This document shows, one piece after another, positions 34,357 through 42,640 of a stretch of DNA of 64,000 nt. Position 1 is the stretch's first letter; each line of letters begins with the position of its first letter. The position numbers and the translations under genes are program-made. The notes beneath the pieces are model-generated. The model had not been told where the DNA came from. It did no database searches and saw nothing but the letters and a program-made list of their open reading frames with translations. Source of the DNA: Hymenobacter monticola (GTDB lineage: Bacteria; Bacteroidota; Bacteroidia; Cytophagales; Hymenobacteraceae). The stretch is taken from contig NZ_CP094538.1 of the NCBI RefSeq assembly GCF_022811645.1, positions 1 to 64,000 on the forward strand, written 5' to 3'.

Positions 34357-36030
34357 CTATTTCTTCGGGCTGGCCTCCTGGCTTACGGGCTCCGGACCGG
34401 CGTAATACTCGTACCGAAACCCCTCGTAGCGTTGCCGCTCGGTCACCTGATAGGGCCACCCCGGGTACTTGCGCAGGAGCCTACGCAGCCCGCGGCCGTG
34501 CGGGTCCTGCGCGGGCTCCAGCAGCCACCGGGTCAGGGACGCGGACACCGAATCCCCGTCGGCGAGCCGCACGGCCTGCCGGTTGTAGCTTTCCCGCACG
34601 GTCAACTCGACCAGTTCCCGGGCCGCGTTGTAGCGGAAGCGGCGGTCCGTGACCGTGAACCGCCACTGCTTGAGCAGGCGCTCGGCCGCGGAATCGGTGG
34701 GTTGCCACCCGTAGCGGGCAGCGGGGGAGGGGAGGGGGAGGTCCGGAACGGGGGACGGATAGTGGTTAAACGCGTCGTAGGCGTCCTGCCGCTCGACTTC
34801 GATTTCCCGGTGCACGCGCTGCCGGCCTTGCCATAGCACCAGGCGCGTGTGGTCCCCGGCGGCCTCGACCCACCAGCGGGGGTGATAGAAGCACGCTACG
34901 CTGGCTTTCGCCGGGTTCGTTTCCTGGCGCAGGCGCCGGGCCGCATCGTAGACCTGTTTCTGCGTCGAAGTGCGCGGAAGGTTTCCGCCACCCTGAGGCA
35001 AGGCCTGGGGCGGCGAGGCCGCTACGCGCAACGCCGAGGCGCACAGATTCAGCGTGTCCACCGGTGTGAACGTCAGGTCAAACGACTGGCTAGTGGTGCG
35101 GCGCAGGCGACCCCGAACGTAGGTGGGTACGCGTTGCGTGGCGGTCGTAAACGAAAACGGCAGCCGCTGGTCCTCGCTCGCCAGCGTGACGGTCTGCTGG
35201 ACCCGGCCCTGGGCATCGTAGCACACCTGCAGCTGCCCGGTGAGATGCTGGCGGTCGCTGAGCGCGGAGTCGGCCGTGGTGTACCGGCGCACGGTGGTGA
35301 GGCGCTGCCGCGCATCGTAAACCAAACGGTAGTAGGTCCACGACGTCGCCGGTTGGCAGGGCGGGTCGCGGTACGCATAGTTGCGGGCGCGTTCCACCAC
35401 CTGACGGAGCCGGCCCGCCGCGTCGTACGTGAGCCAGCGCCGCCAGCGGAACTGGGTGAGGAGCGTGTCGGGGCATTGGTCCCACTGGTTGTAGCTGGCC
35501 AGGTCGAGTTCGACCAGGCGCTGGCGGGCATCGTAGCGCTTGCGCACCCGCCAGCCGGCGGTTTGGGAGCGGGGGTGGCCCGGCTGGTCCTGCTGCCGGC
35601 CTTCGGCGTCGAGCAGCTGGCCGGCCGGATTGTAGGTGTAGCGGAAGCGCCAGGCGAGCCGCGGTGCAAAGGGCGGGGGGATGGCTTGCGCTTTGGTGGC
35701 CCGGTGCATGTCGTGGCCTTGAATCAGGTCGCCGGGTTCGCGCCGAACAGTCCCAACTTGTTCGCCGGTGCCCTGAAAGGCCAGTTGGCGGATGCGTCGT
35801 TGGCGGATATGCGCCGGCGAGAGGCCCAGCGGGTAATCGGCCTCGGCGACGGGCCACGGGAACGCGCCGCGCAGGTCATCGAAGGCGCTGACGAGCGGAA
35901 AGTCCAGCAGCGTGGGGACGGGCTCCTGGGAGGGGAGCACCAGAAACTCGGGCAACTGCGCCAAGGCCGCCGGCAGGGTACCCACGCCGCTTAAAAACAA
36001 CCACAGCAGTAGCCGAAGAGAAGCAGGCAT
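34357..36030 (-). CDS. Exported YD/RHS-like repeat protein
   Basis: The product has 557 residues from the ATG at 36030 (SLRLLLWLFLSGVGTLPAAL signal). YD-type repeats are frequent: RFRYTYNPAGQLLDAEGR, RYDARQRLVELDLASYN, TYDAAGRLRQVVERARN, VYDARQRLTTVRRYT, CYDAQGRVQQTVTL, VYDAARRLRQETNPAK, RYNAARELVELTVRES. They are too few and irregular for a full RHS shell, and there is no toxin tip. It is similar in style to the protein at 22336. Large open frames on the other strand are shadows. Confidence 0.65.
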   Translation of the reverse strand: MPASLRLLLWLFLSGVGTLPAALAQLPEFLVLPSQEPVPTLLDFPLVSAFDDLRGAFPWPVAEADYPLGLSPAHIRQRRIRQLAFQGTGEQVGTVRREPGDLIQGHDMHRATKAQAIPPPFAPRLAWRFRYTYNPAGQLLDAEGRQQDQPGHPRSQTAGWRVRKRYDARQRLVELDLASYNQWDQCPDTLLTQFRWRRWLTYDAAGRLRQVVERARNYAYRDPPCQPATSWTYYRLVYDARQRLTTVRRYTTADSALSDRQHLTGQLQVCYDAQGRVQQTVTLASEDQRLPFSFTTATQRVPTYVRGRLRRTTSQSFDLTFTPVDTLNLCASALRVAASPPQALPQGGGNLPRTSTQKQVYDAARRLRQETNPAKASVACFYHPRWWVEAAGDHTRLVLWQGRQRVHREIEVERQDAYDAFNHYPSPVPDLPLPSPAARYGWQPTDSAAERLLKQWRFTVTDRRFRYNAARELVELTVRESYNRQAVRLADGDSVSASLTRWLLEPAQDPHGRGLRRLLRKYPGWPYQVTERQRYEGFRYEYYAGPEPVSQEASPKK

Positions 36031-36178
36031 AAACAGTGCAAGGAGATAGTAGGCGAAGGTAAAAAAGAGCACGATAGCGGACCCTTATCAGATATAGCTG
36101 GAAGAAGGCATCTGCCTAATCGCCCTTCTTGTGAACCGCTGGTCTTCCTAAGCCATGGGTGTTTGGTGGCAGAGGAGA

Positions 36179-36697
36179 CTAGGAGGTATAGGTATTGTAG
36201 TCATACCGCACGGGGGCGTCTTCCAGGTAAAGGTTCAAAAACGTGGCCAGGGAAGTGGTAATGACCTTGAACACGCTGCGCACGGGCAGAATGCCGATTT
36301 CGTAGCCTGTTCCGCTTGCTGCTGGCAGGAGACCATACTCCCAGCTGGTTAGCATGTAATCCACAAACACGGTGAGCGGGGCAGCCACCCGGTGTACGCC
36401 CCGGCCCGGGCCGGCATAAACGAGCAGGTCCTGCGCGGTGGTGCTAAGTTCTTCAACGGTCAGAAAGTAAAATCCCTTGTCGTCGAACGCCTGAGGCTAT
36501 GGCAAGGACATGCCATTGGCCCGCTGGTAAAAGGTAGCAAAATCGGCGGGTAGCGCGACGCCCCGTTGCTGTGCGGTCGCTACCACGTCGGTGGCCAGAC
36601 CAAGTGCGGGCAGCAAGGATTGGCGTTGCCATTGCTGGCACAACGCGTTCAAGGTGGCGAGGAGAATGGCGTTGGGCATGAGCAAGGAAACCCGCAC
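36179..36697 (-). pseudogene. SMI1/KNR4-like immunity protein with an in-frame stop
   Basis: Translation from ATG 36697 (or 36679) gives LPADFATFYQRANGMSLP, the conserved core of SMI1/KNR4-type proteins, then a TAG at 36497-36499. The same frame continues without other breaks through FDDKGFYFLTVEELSTTAQD, PLTVFVDYMLTSWEYGLLPA and YLEDAPVRYDYNTYTS to 36179. One base change accounts for the break. SMI1/KNR4 proteins are commonly immunity proteins against secreted toxins, but no toxin gene is nearby. Read-through, recent decay or sequence error are all possible. Confidence 0.7.
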
Positions 36698-36722
36698 GGA
36701 GCATTCAAAGTAACGCGGGTTC

Positions 36723-37286
36723 TTACTTTCCCAACTTCTTCGGGCGTTGTGGCCCAGGTGCTACCTCGGGAAACCGCTTGCTAAAGAGCCGGCGGTTCTT
36801 TTCGTGTAACGCGTCCAACACGCGCTGACGGGCCGCATGGCTCAGGTCCGTGAACTTCGGTTCCCACCGGTCATAAAAGGCCTGCACGTCCACTAGACTC
36901 AACTGCCAGTCCGAGCGCTGGCACCACCGCTCGGGCCACATGTAGGAGGGGCGGAAGTGCTGCACGCACCGTTTCAGCAACACGTGGTGCTGCGCCGTGC
37001 GGGCGGCGGAGCCCCGCCGCGCTTTGGCTTTCGTGGCCTTCTCCTGCCCCATCAGAAAATCATCACTTTGCTCGACCTCCTCGACGCGCGCCCGCAGGTA
37101 GAGTTTGACCAGGGCGTTGCCCGGTACCCACACATACGCTGCGCGCGCGGCATCGGGTACCGGCAACAGCGCCGCAATCATCGTCGCCGTCCAGCCACGT
37201 TCCTTGAGCTGATACGTCGTCAGGTATTTCGTCGGCGGCGGGGCCGACGCGGGGGTCTGGTCCAAAACCATTAGAAAGCGCTGCAT
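36723..37286 (-). CDS. Hypothetical basic protein
   Basis: The product has 187 residues from the ATG at 37286 (MQRFLMVLDQTPASAPPP). It contains YLTTYQLKERGWTATMIAAL followed by VWVPGNALVKLYLRARVEEV, a small helical module seen in many bacterial proteins of unknown role, in which an aromatic peptide and RVE close the domain. The C-terminal half is basic (KNRRLFSKRFPEV, RPKKLGK) and could bind nucleic acid. No operon partner. Confidence 0.5.
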   Translation of the reverse strand: MQRFLMVLDQTPASAPPPTKYLTTYQLKERGWTATMIAALLPVPDAARAAYVWVPGNALVKLYLRARVEEVEQSDDFLMGQEKATKAKARRGSAARTAQHHVLLKRCVQHFRPSYMWPERWCQRSDWQLSLVDVQAFYDRWEPKFTDLSHAARQRVLDALHEKNRRLFSKRFPEVAPGPQRPKKLGK

Positions 37287-37416
37287 GGTAGGAGCGGCTG
37301 GGAAGAGCACAAAAATAAGGCACTAATCGAATCTAATGGGTTTTTCTGGCAAAAGGGCAGGCACACACGACAAGCCATCAACCCGTTGATTTATAGTTTA
37401 CTACTAATTGATTACA

Positions 37417-37456
37417 CTGGGCTTTTCACCAAGAAAACACTCGGTAAAAAGCCCAG
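37417..37456. terminator. Hairpin with perfect 10-bp stem
   Basis: CTGGGCTTTT (37417-37426) pairs exactly with AAAAGCCCAG (37447-37456) around a 20-base loop. The A and T runs at both sides suit a bidirectional terminator, between the gene starting at 37286 and the gene ending at 37571. Confidence 0.45.
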
Positions 37457-37529
37457 CATAGTCACTAGATTGCCTTCTTACAGGCTTTTGGATGGCCACC
37501 CTTTTTGTGAAGTGCTACCGAAGTGAAGG

Positions 37530-37561
37530 GCTTCGCTCTAAATCCACCCTTTTCGTGAAAT
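37530..37561 (+). repeat. Intergenic motif copy
   Basis: GCTTCGCTCTAAATCC, ACCC, TTTTCGTGAAAT. A second right-half copy (CACCCTTTTTGTGAAGTGC) lies just upstream at about 37496-37514, so two copies may stand in tandem with no gene between. Confidence 0.55.
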
Positions 37562-37570
37562 GAGAAACGC

Positions 37571-38095
37571 TTAACGCTGTCGCAGGTAGTAGGGATTAAG
37601 ATATTTGGGGTTCACCGTGGTTCGCCCTCCAATAAGAAAGTCTTCTTTGATGCTATCAATGGCTGCCGCCGTGAACGTGGGCCTTAACTCCGTTAACGTC
37701 TGCTCGAGACGGGCCGCGAAGGCAAGCGAGTCCTCCACATAAACGCCGTCAACCATGGCGGTATTGAGCAGGCAGTGCTGGCGCGTGACGATACAGGGTA
37801 AGACGATGCCGAATTTCTTATTGAAGGACTTGCCCACTTGGTACAGGCCCTGGCAGTCTTTCGTGATAAAGGGCACTAAGTAACGGGAAGGCTTGCTTCT
37901 TTTCGCATAGCCCTGCTCGATGAGTTGCTGATAAACAGACGAATGAGCGGAGAGATAATCGCACGTGGCGGCCCTTTTTTCCGGGTTATGTACCGCACTC
38001 CGGCAGCCAAAGAGCAACCCGCACAGGCTCAACAGAACGGTTCTGCCATAATTGCCGGCGGTGATGCTAGTAGGCCTCTTCGTTTTCATCGGCAT
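37571..38095 (-). CDS. Lipoprotein, unknown function
   Basis: The product has 174 residues (ATG 38095; a second ATG at 38089 is equally good). The signal TVLLSLCGLLFGCRSAVH ends in a lipobox. The mature part carries cysteines in VLPCIVTRQHCLLNTAMVDG and a helix ALTELRP-like region near the C-terminus, and ends in YLNPYYLRQR. No family recognised. It is flanked by array motifs on both sides. Confidence 0.55.
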   Translation of the reverse strand: MPMKTKRPTSITAGNYGRTVLLSLCGLLFGCRSAVHNPEKRAATCDYLSAHSSVYQQLIEQGYAKRSKPSRYLVPFITKDCQGLYQVGKSFNKKFGIVLPCIVTRQHCLLNTAMVDGVYVEDSLAFAARLEQTLTELRPTFTAAAIDSIKEDFLIGGRTTVNPKYLNPYYLRQR

Positions 38096-38124
38096 TCAAT
38101 ATTGCTCGTTTTTCTAAATTGACC

Positions 38125-38274
38125 GTGGCTGTTGCAGAACCCAGGGATGAGCCTTAGAAGTCAGCGCTGACAAGGCGAATAGAGCTAGAAAGGTGGATTA
38201 ACCAGGTCTTTCCGTGCATTTAGCAGCCAGCTTACCTCGTTTTTGAGCAGTCTAAGGAGTTCTGCAACAGCCAC
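38125..38274. mobile_element. IS1182-related MITE, copy D
   Basis: 150 bp, GTGGCTGTTGCAGAACCC to GTTCTGCAACAGCCAC. GACC precedes (38121-38124) and follows (38275-38278). It lies head to tail with copy E, sharing the GACC between them; together they split one array motif (left half GCTCGTTTTTCTAAATT). Confidence 0.85.
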
Positions 38275-38278
38275 GACC

Positions 38279-38427
38279 GTGGCTGTTGCAGAACTCGACT
38301 CAACGATATAAAAGTCATTGGAGGCGGTCACAAGCGGATGATAAGGCGCGTAAAACACTCTTTTCGGGCGGTTGCGAGTTCGATTACCCGGCCAATGGAG
38401 CCTGCCCAAGGGTTGTGCAACAGCCAC
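38279..38427. mobile_element. IS1182-related MITE, copy E (tandem with D)
   Basis: 149 bp, GTGGCTGTTGCAGAACTCG to GGGTTGTGCAACAGCCAC. Left flank GACC shared with copy D, right flank CACC then TTTTTCGTGAAC, the right half of the same array motif. Its interior differs from D, so it is not a simple tandem duplication but a second insertion at the same site. Confidence 0.85.
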
Positions 38428-38444
38428 CACCTTTTTCGTGAACA

Positions 38445-39209
38445 CTACTTCTTGCTCCCGTGGCGGGGTACGCCGCGGGGCCGCGGGGCAGGGCTTGCGG
38501 GGTTAGCCTGTGGCTGTAGCGGCCGCTTTTTATCCCCTTGCGATACGGGCGCAGCTCCCGGCGCCAGCGTTTGCGAGTCGATGCCCCGCCGCTCCCAAAT
38601 CTTATTGTAGCGGTTGATGTCGAACGGCTTGAGCACCCGGTACGGGCCGCCGGCAGCCTGCTCGACGAGCGGGTAGAGGCTGGTCTCGATGTGGGTGTAA
38701 CGCACGAAGCGCGTGTCGGCCGCGTTGAATACGGGCGGGATGCCAGAGTACTCAAAAAAGCCGCTGCCGTGCCCCACCACCTCGTACACCTGGTCCGTTG
38801 GCACCGTCGGCCGGTGGGTCGCTTCGCGAAAGGGGACGGCGCAAAACAAGCCCGCCGTGCGCTCCCCGAGCCCAAACCCGTCAATGATGCCCATGCCCGT
38901 TTGCCCCACGGTGCCGCCCTCGGTGACGATTTCGACTTGGGCCCCCACTGGGCCTTTGAACACCTTGTAGACCTCCACCGTGTGGGCCGTGTAAATCTGG
39001 GTGTGGGCACGGTTCCAGAAGCTGTGGTAGCCGATGGCCTTGCCCTCGAACACGGCCGTCGCTTTGGCCACCAACTGCGGCACGGGTTCGCCCAAGTAGT
39101 TGGTCGTGGTGGGGTGGGGCGTTACCTGGCTCCGGCCCGCTAACGGTCCCAGCATCGCCCAGCCAAGAAAGAAGCCGGCGCCCCACCAGCGCCCCTGAAC
39201 GTGTCCCAT
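38445..39209 (-). CDS. Exported protein of unknown function
   Basis: The product has 254 residues from the ATG at 39209 (GFFLGWAMLGPLAGRSQ signal). An earlier ATG at 39254 would add 15 residues. The mature start, VPQLVAKATAVFEGKAIG, then HTQIYTAHTVEVYKVFKG and VEIVTEGGTVGQTGMG, is a beta-rich domain commonly found at the N-terminus of large secreted proteins in Cytophagales. Here it stands alone, with a basic, proline-rich tail instead of a sorting domain. Role unknown. Confidence 0.6.
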   Translation of the reverse strand: MGHVQGRWWGAGFFLGWAMLGPLAGRSQVTPHPTTTNYLGEPVPQLVAKATAVFEGKAIGYHSFWNRAHTQIYTAHTVEVYKVFKGPVGAQVEIVTEGGTVGQTGMGIIDGFGLGERTAGLFCAVPFREATHRPTVPTDQVYEVVGHGSGFFEYSGIPPVFNAADTRFVRYTHIETSLYPLVEQAAGGPYRVLKPFDINRYNKIWERRGIDSQTLAPGAAPVSQGDKKRPLQPQANPASPAPRPRGVPRHGSKK

Positions 39210-39294
39210 ATCGGAAGCTCTGCGCACGAATCGGGCCACTTCTTGCGTCGCCATGGGCGCTTGCTTTCAAAACTAACCCTCCTTCAACTAAACA

Positions 39295-39327
39295 GCACGC
39301 GTTCAAGGCACGACCCTTTTGCTGAAC
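39295..39327 (+). repeat. Intergenic motif copy
   Basis: GCACGCGTTCAAGGCAC, GACC, CTTTTGCTGAAC. Good match. Confidence 0.65.
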
Positions 39328-39338
39328 ATGATTGCTGG

Positions 39339-39674
39339 TCACTTTTTCTGGTTCAGCAGCAAGTGGTCGAGCCGGAACAGCAGGTATAGGGCCAGCCCCA
39401 GCCCCAGCACGGCCCCGTGACGCCAGTACGTGGGGCCGGCCAATGCCCCGGGGTGCGCCCGGTACCAGAGCGCCTCGCCCACCATCCCCGCCACGCACAC
39501 CGCCGCGAGCCACGCCAGGACCGCCCCCGTTGGTTTGGCGCGCCGCTTGAACCAGACCAGTACTAGGAGCAAGACGGCCCCAGCCAGCAACGTCAGGCCG
39601 TAGAAGGCCGCGTAGGCCAACACCTCAAAAAACACGGCATCGCGCACGTCGAGCAGGAAAGGAAAGGGGACCAT
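39339..39674 (-). CDS. Small membrane protein
   Basis: The product has 111 residues from the ATG at 39674 (MVPFPFLLDVRD). The longer reading upstream would cross the array motif at 39707-39740. Three transmembrane segments are visible (VLAYAAFYGLTLLAGAVLLL, GAVLAWLAAVCVAGMVGEAL and HGAVLGLGLALYLLFRLDHL). No known family. Confidence 0.55.
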   Translation of the reverse strand: MVPFPFLLDVRDAVFFEVLAYAAFYGLTLLAGAVLLLVLVWFKRRAKPTGAVLAWLAAVCVAGMVGEALWYRAHPGALAGPTYWRHGAVLGLGLALYLLFRLDHLLLNQKK

Positions 39675-39706
39675 CGCCGGCAAAGGAAGGAAAAACCACC
39701 GCTTAT

Positions 39707-39740
39707 TTTCTCCTTTGCCATTCCGACCCTGTAAGTGAAC
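39707..39740 (+). repeat. Intergenic motif copy
   Basis: TTCTCCTTTGCCATTCC, GACC, CTGTAAGTGAAC. Good match with one weak half. Confidence 0.55.
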
Positions 39741-39837
39741 CCAATTTGTACAGGTCAAACTGCTTAACTAAAAAGTATATCTCGTTCCTCTTGTACAGCA
39801 CGCAAGGCTAGCAAAATGTCAAAGAAAGAATCAGCGG

Positions 39838-40260
39838 ATGATGAAAAACGGAAACTACCTAAGAGGATTGATTGCCATTACGACATGTGGGCTGGTCTCC
39901 TGCTTTTCGAATAAATACGAATTAGAAGGCGAAAAGAAGGTGGTTGGTGCCCAGGATTTGATTGTTAGAATATATCAGGAGGACAAGTTCGACAATGTGA
40001 CGGCCATCGAATTTGAGCTGGTAAACGACAAGGATTCTATCCTAATACCTGCAAATTATCTGACGGGAACAGATATGGCGCATGAGACAATCGACCGGTA
40101 TTATGCAGGCTTGCATGACAGCATTTTCTACCTGTGCTATCCCTATCCAACTATTTATGCGATTGAACATCTTAGCCCGTATAAAAAACAACTACCACTC
40201 GACTCTCTGTTCAAAAGATTGAAAGAGTATGACCCTAGGTTGATTATCGCAGAGCACTAG
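39838..40260 (+). CDS. Lipoprotein, unknown function (lower GC)
   Basis: A 140-residue protein: signal YLRGLIAITTCGLVSCFSNK with a lipobox. The mature part is acidic and AT-rich in codon use (DKFDNVTAIEFELVNDKDSI), clearly lower in GC than the genes on both sides, suggesting a different donor. No recognised domain. It is bounded by array motifs at 39707 and 40280. Confidence 0.55.
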   Translation: MMKNGNYLRGLIAITTCGLVSCFSNKYELEGEKKVVGAQDLIVRIYQEDKFDNVTAIEFELVNDKDSILIPANYLTGTDMAHETIDRYYAGLHDSIFYLCYPYPTIYAIEHLSPYKKQLPLDSLFKRLKEYDPRLIIAEH

Positions 40261-40298
40261 CCTCCATTCCCATAATGGAGCGCGTTTACCTTCGGACC

Positions 40299-40447
40299 GT
40301 GGCTGTTGCAGAAGTCGGGTTAAACCTGAAAACCTTTGTTTGATACGCCAGATTGAGCCAGAAAGGCCAGGGGACGGCCCTTTGACGGGCGTTTAGCAGC
40401 CCATTTGCCCGGTTATTGAGCCGTCTACCGGGTTCTGCAACAGCCAC
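40299..40447. mobile_element. IS1182-related MITE, copy F
   Basis: 149 bp, GTGGCTGTTGCAGAAGTCGG to GGGTTCTGCAACAGCCAC. Exact GACC duplication (40295-40298 and 40448-40451). The interrupted motif is GCGCGTTTACCTTCG on the left and CTTTTCTTGAAC on the right. Interior resembles copy D (shared GTTTAGCAGCC and TTGAGC blocks). Confidence 0.88.
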
Positions 40448-40523
40448 GACCCTTTTCTTGAACTGGCGTATGACTTGCAAACAGGAGTAGCTTTGTTACA
40501 CACCTTATGTCAATTGTACACGC

Positions 40524-41063
40524 ATGGGTCAAATCGCTAGTCTGTTTTGCTTGGATGAGGCGGGATTTCAACAAGTAGCCGCGAACCCTGAATCAGTGGC
40601 GATTCCTCCACTCGCACTGGCCTCGGAAGGGTTTAACAAAACGTTTATGGGGCTGCAATTTGTGCTCGCGAAAGGGCGACCGCCGGAGCAGGCCGCCTTG
40701 CTTGGGCAGTTGTTTGAGCCCGTGACGCATGTAGGAGCGGAAATCGATTACGACCAAATCGATTGGGAGAACCTGTCCGCAGACGTGCCCTTGGAGGGGA
40801 CGGCGGTGTATTACCACGACCCAGCGACGGTACAGGCGCTGGCCCACGTTCTGGCCACGGTCACGGACGATGCCTTTTGTCAGGCATTTAACCCGGACGA
40901 GTTGAACCGCGAAGGAGTTTATCCCGGTGGCGTGTGGAACCGGGAAGTAGACGAGAATATCGGGTACAATGCACGCGACTTGTTGGAAGAACTGCACCAT
41001 TTGCAGCACTTCTTTGCTCTGGCTAGCGCGGGGCAGCATTACTGCATTTGTTATGTGGGGTAA
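40524..41063 (+). CDS. DUF1877 (YfbM-like) family protein
   Basis: A 179-residue soluble protein. The conserved family elements are AVYYHDPATVQALAHVLATV, FCQAFNPDELNREGVYPGG and the C-terminal YNARDLLEELHHLQHFFALA. DUF1877 proteins are small cytosolic proteins often found near polymorphic toxin immunity genes; their biochemical role is not established. Start at ATG 40524. Same size as the family norm (about 160-180). Confidence 0.8.
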   Translation: MGQIASLFCLDEAGFQQVAANPESVAIPPLALASEGFNKTFMGLQFVLAKGRPPEQAALLGQLFEPVTHVGAEIDYDQIDWENLSADVPLEGTAVYYHDPATVQALAHVLATVTDDAFCQAFNPDELNREGVYPGGVWNREVDENIGYNARDLLEELHHLQHFFALASAGQHYCICYVG

Positions 41064-41072
41064 CGGTGCTAA

Positions 41073-41107
41073 ACCCTCGTTTTAACGATTCAGACCGTTT
41101 TACTGAA
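41073..41107 (+). repeat. Intergenic motif copy (best match to consensus)
   Basis: CCTCGTTTTAACGATTCA, GACC, GTTTTACTGAAT. Taken as the reference copy. It starts 10 bp after a stop codon and lies 53 bp before the next start. Confidence 0.75.
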
Positions 41108-41159
41108 TATCCATACAGCTAATGGTCAGTATCTTCAGCCTTTCACCTTTTCTTTGGTT

Positions 41160-41447
41160 ATGAAACCTGAACCACTTTTCCTACTTGGCCTGACGCTAGT
41201 GGCCCTATGCGGTCCTGCTTCCGCTCAAACAACGCCAGCTCCTGCACCTAATACCTCCCTGGGGAAAGGAGCCCCTCATCCCAAAAGGGCCGCCGCTTCC
41301 CCGCGCACGGTCACGGTGCCGATGGCAGCCGTGAAGCTAGACACCGCTGCCTTTCATCGCGGACGCCCCGCTGACGCCATTCTCCTCCGCGTCCAGGACC
41401 TTCCACCTTATCGAAAAACTAAAGGAGGAAGTCGTTCGAGAAACTAA
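41160..41447 (+). CDS. Small exported proline/alanine-rich protein
   Basis: The product has 95 residues from the ATG at 41160 (LFLLGLTLVALCGPASAQ signal). The mature part is low-complexity (APAPNTSLGKGAPHPKRAAA) and basic. The 3' end overlaps an exact-length 25-bp tandem duplication (41416-41440, 41441-41465), so the C-terminus may have been altered by it. Function unknown. Confidence 0.45.
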   Translation: MKPEPLFLLGLTLVALCGPASAQTTPAPAPNTSLGKGAPHPKRAAASPRTVTVPMAAVKLDTAAFHRGRPADAILLRVQDLPPYRKTKGGSRSRN

Positions 41448-41465
41448 AGGAGGAGGTCGTTCGAG
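41416..41465 (+). repeat. 25-bp tandem duplication at a gene end
   Basis: AAACTAAAGGAGGA(A/G)GTCGTTCGAG occurs twice head to tail with one mismatch. It spans the stop codon of the small exported gene; the stop TAA lies in the second copy. Confidence 0.7.
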
Positions 41466-41470
41466 CATCC

Positions 41471-41530
41471 GCTCGTTTGGCTATTCGGCACCGGTGCCGC
41501 GCCGGTGATTTTTCCGACCGTTTCACTGAA
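41471..41530 (+). repeat. Intergenic motif copy split by a small hairpin
   Basis: The left half CGCTCGTTTGGCTATTC is followed by the palindrome CACCGGTGCCGCGCCGGTG (about 41490-41508), then TTCCGACC and GTTTCACTGAAC. The hairpin may be a terminator for the preceding gene. Confidence 0.5.
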
Positions 41531-41552
41531 CGGATTTGCATCAAAAGATGGT

Positions 41553-42176
41553 CTACCCCCCGGCACGCTGCCGGTCATGCCGCTCTACCTCGCGGGCCCG
41601 CTGCTTGTCCTGCCGCTTCTGCCCCAGCCACGAGAAAACCGCGACATAGGTAAAGCCCAGAAGCGGGATTCCAAAAAGTATAGCAAGGACAAGCGAGTGA
41701 GTTAGTAAGCCTATTATAAAGAGTGCCAGACAGGCTATGCCGATTGCTATTGTTATAATGCGCAATACCCCGTCCTGCTCCGATACCACATCCTGCACCG
41801 TGGGTTTGAGACGGTATGCAGTCGGGATTTTACTTTGTAAATAGTTTGTTTTGCGTGCGTTAGCAGCTGCATTTTTACTAAATAACGTTTTCCGTACTAC
41901 TGCTTTACTGGCTTTGTGGGACTGCAAGGGCTCAATGCGGACGCTTCGCTTCGCAGCCGACGGTTCTGGTCTACCTACGCCAGCCTCCCCAGTTGATGGA
42001 GCTTCCGTTAGGATAACAACGTTTTCTCTAGTGCCAGAATTTACTGGCTGAAACGAAAAGGCTGCTCGTTCAGCCCGGCAGCCAACGAACAGCACCACGC
42101 AGAGCAGCAAAAACCACTTATAGATTTGGCTATCAACAAACCCATAGTGTTTTGAATCGCGGTAACGCTTGGTCAT
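41553..42176 (-). CDS. Lipoprotein with two C-terminal membrane helices
   Basis: The product has 207 residues. Signal YKWFLLLCVVLFVGCRAERA with a lipobox, then ERAAFSFQPVNSG, matching the protein at 33661. After a polar linker come IITIAIGIACLALFIIGLLT and LVLAILFGIPLLGFTYVAVF, and a basic C-terminal tail (RQDKQRAREVERHDRQR). Third member of the local paralogous group. Confidence 0.6.
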   Translation of the reverse strand: MTKRYRDSKHYGFVDSQIYKWFLLLCVVLFVGCRAERAAFSFQPVNSGTRENVVILTEAPSTGEAGVGRPEPSAAKRSVRIEPLQSHKASKAVVRKTLFSKNAAANARKTNYLQSKIPTAYRLKPTVQDVVSEQDGVLRIITIAIGIACLALFIIGLLTHSLVLAILFGIPLLGFTYVAVFSWLGQKRQDKQRAREVERHDRQRAGG

Positions 42177-42640
42177 AGGATATTAGCTGATAGGTGACTA
42201 TAAATTAACGCTCGTTTTGCTTTACTGTGGCCGTTGTAGGAGTTCACGAAACTCATCCCCGAGGGGTAGTTTGCTGAACTCATTAATTGAACCAGTTTAC
42301 TGAACTCAAACTGGACCGTAGAGTGCATTTACGAGCTTTTCAGGCCTCACTAGCGGCCGTTCACTCAAAGGAGCAAATTAATTGCCTGCCCCTTTACTTA
42401 TTTTTCGTTTCCCGAGCGGCTTCTTTTTTAGCATGTAAACCACCGGACGGAATCCACTCCTGGCAACGTATTGGGCGTAGCAGCAGGGCCAAAGTCAGAC
42501 GGGCCTTTTCGGCTCCATTGCTTCCGACGGCTCGTCATCGATTACGAGCGTACCCCGGCTAGCCACGCTGCGTGGCGCTGGCTCCTAATTTAACCCTGTC
42601 CTTGCGACCAGCCATGGCCCCCTAATTCCCCAAACACGCT
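42177..42640. other. Intergenic stretch with a partial array motif
   Basis: A left-half motif copy (CGCTCGTTTTGCTTTAC) starts near 42209, followed by GTGGCCGTTGTAGG, which may be a decayed MITE end. Two short repeats TTTACTGAACTC/TTTGCTGAACTC lie at about 42270-42305. No convincing gene. Confidence 0.4.

Noticed and set aside
34849..35994. 381-codon + strand open frame over the YD-like repeat gene
   Set aside because: Composition is arginine/glycine-rich without motifs; the minus strand shows YD repeats and a signal peptide.
42287..42562. Small gene in the 42.2-42.6 kb gap
   Set aside because: The frame starts in short repeats related to the array motif and shows no signal, domain or composition bias.
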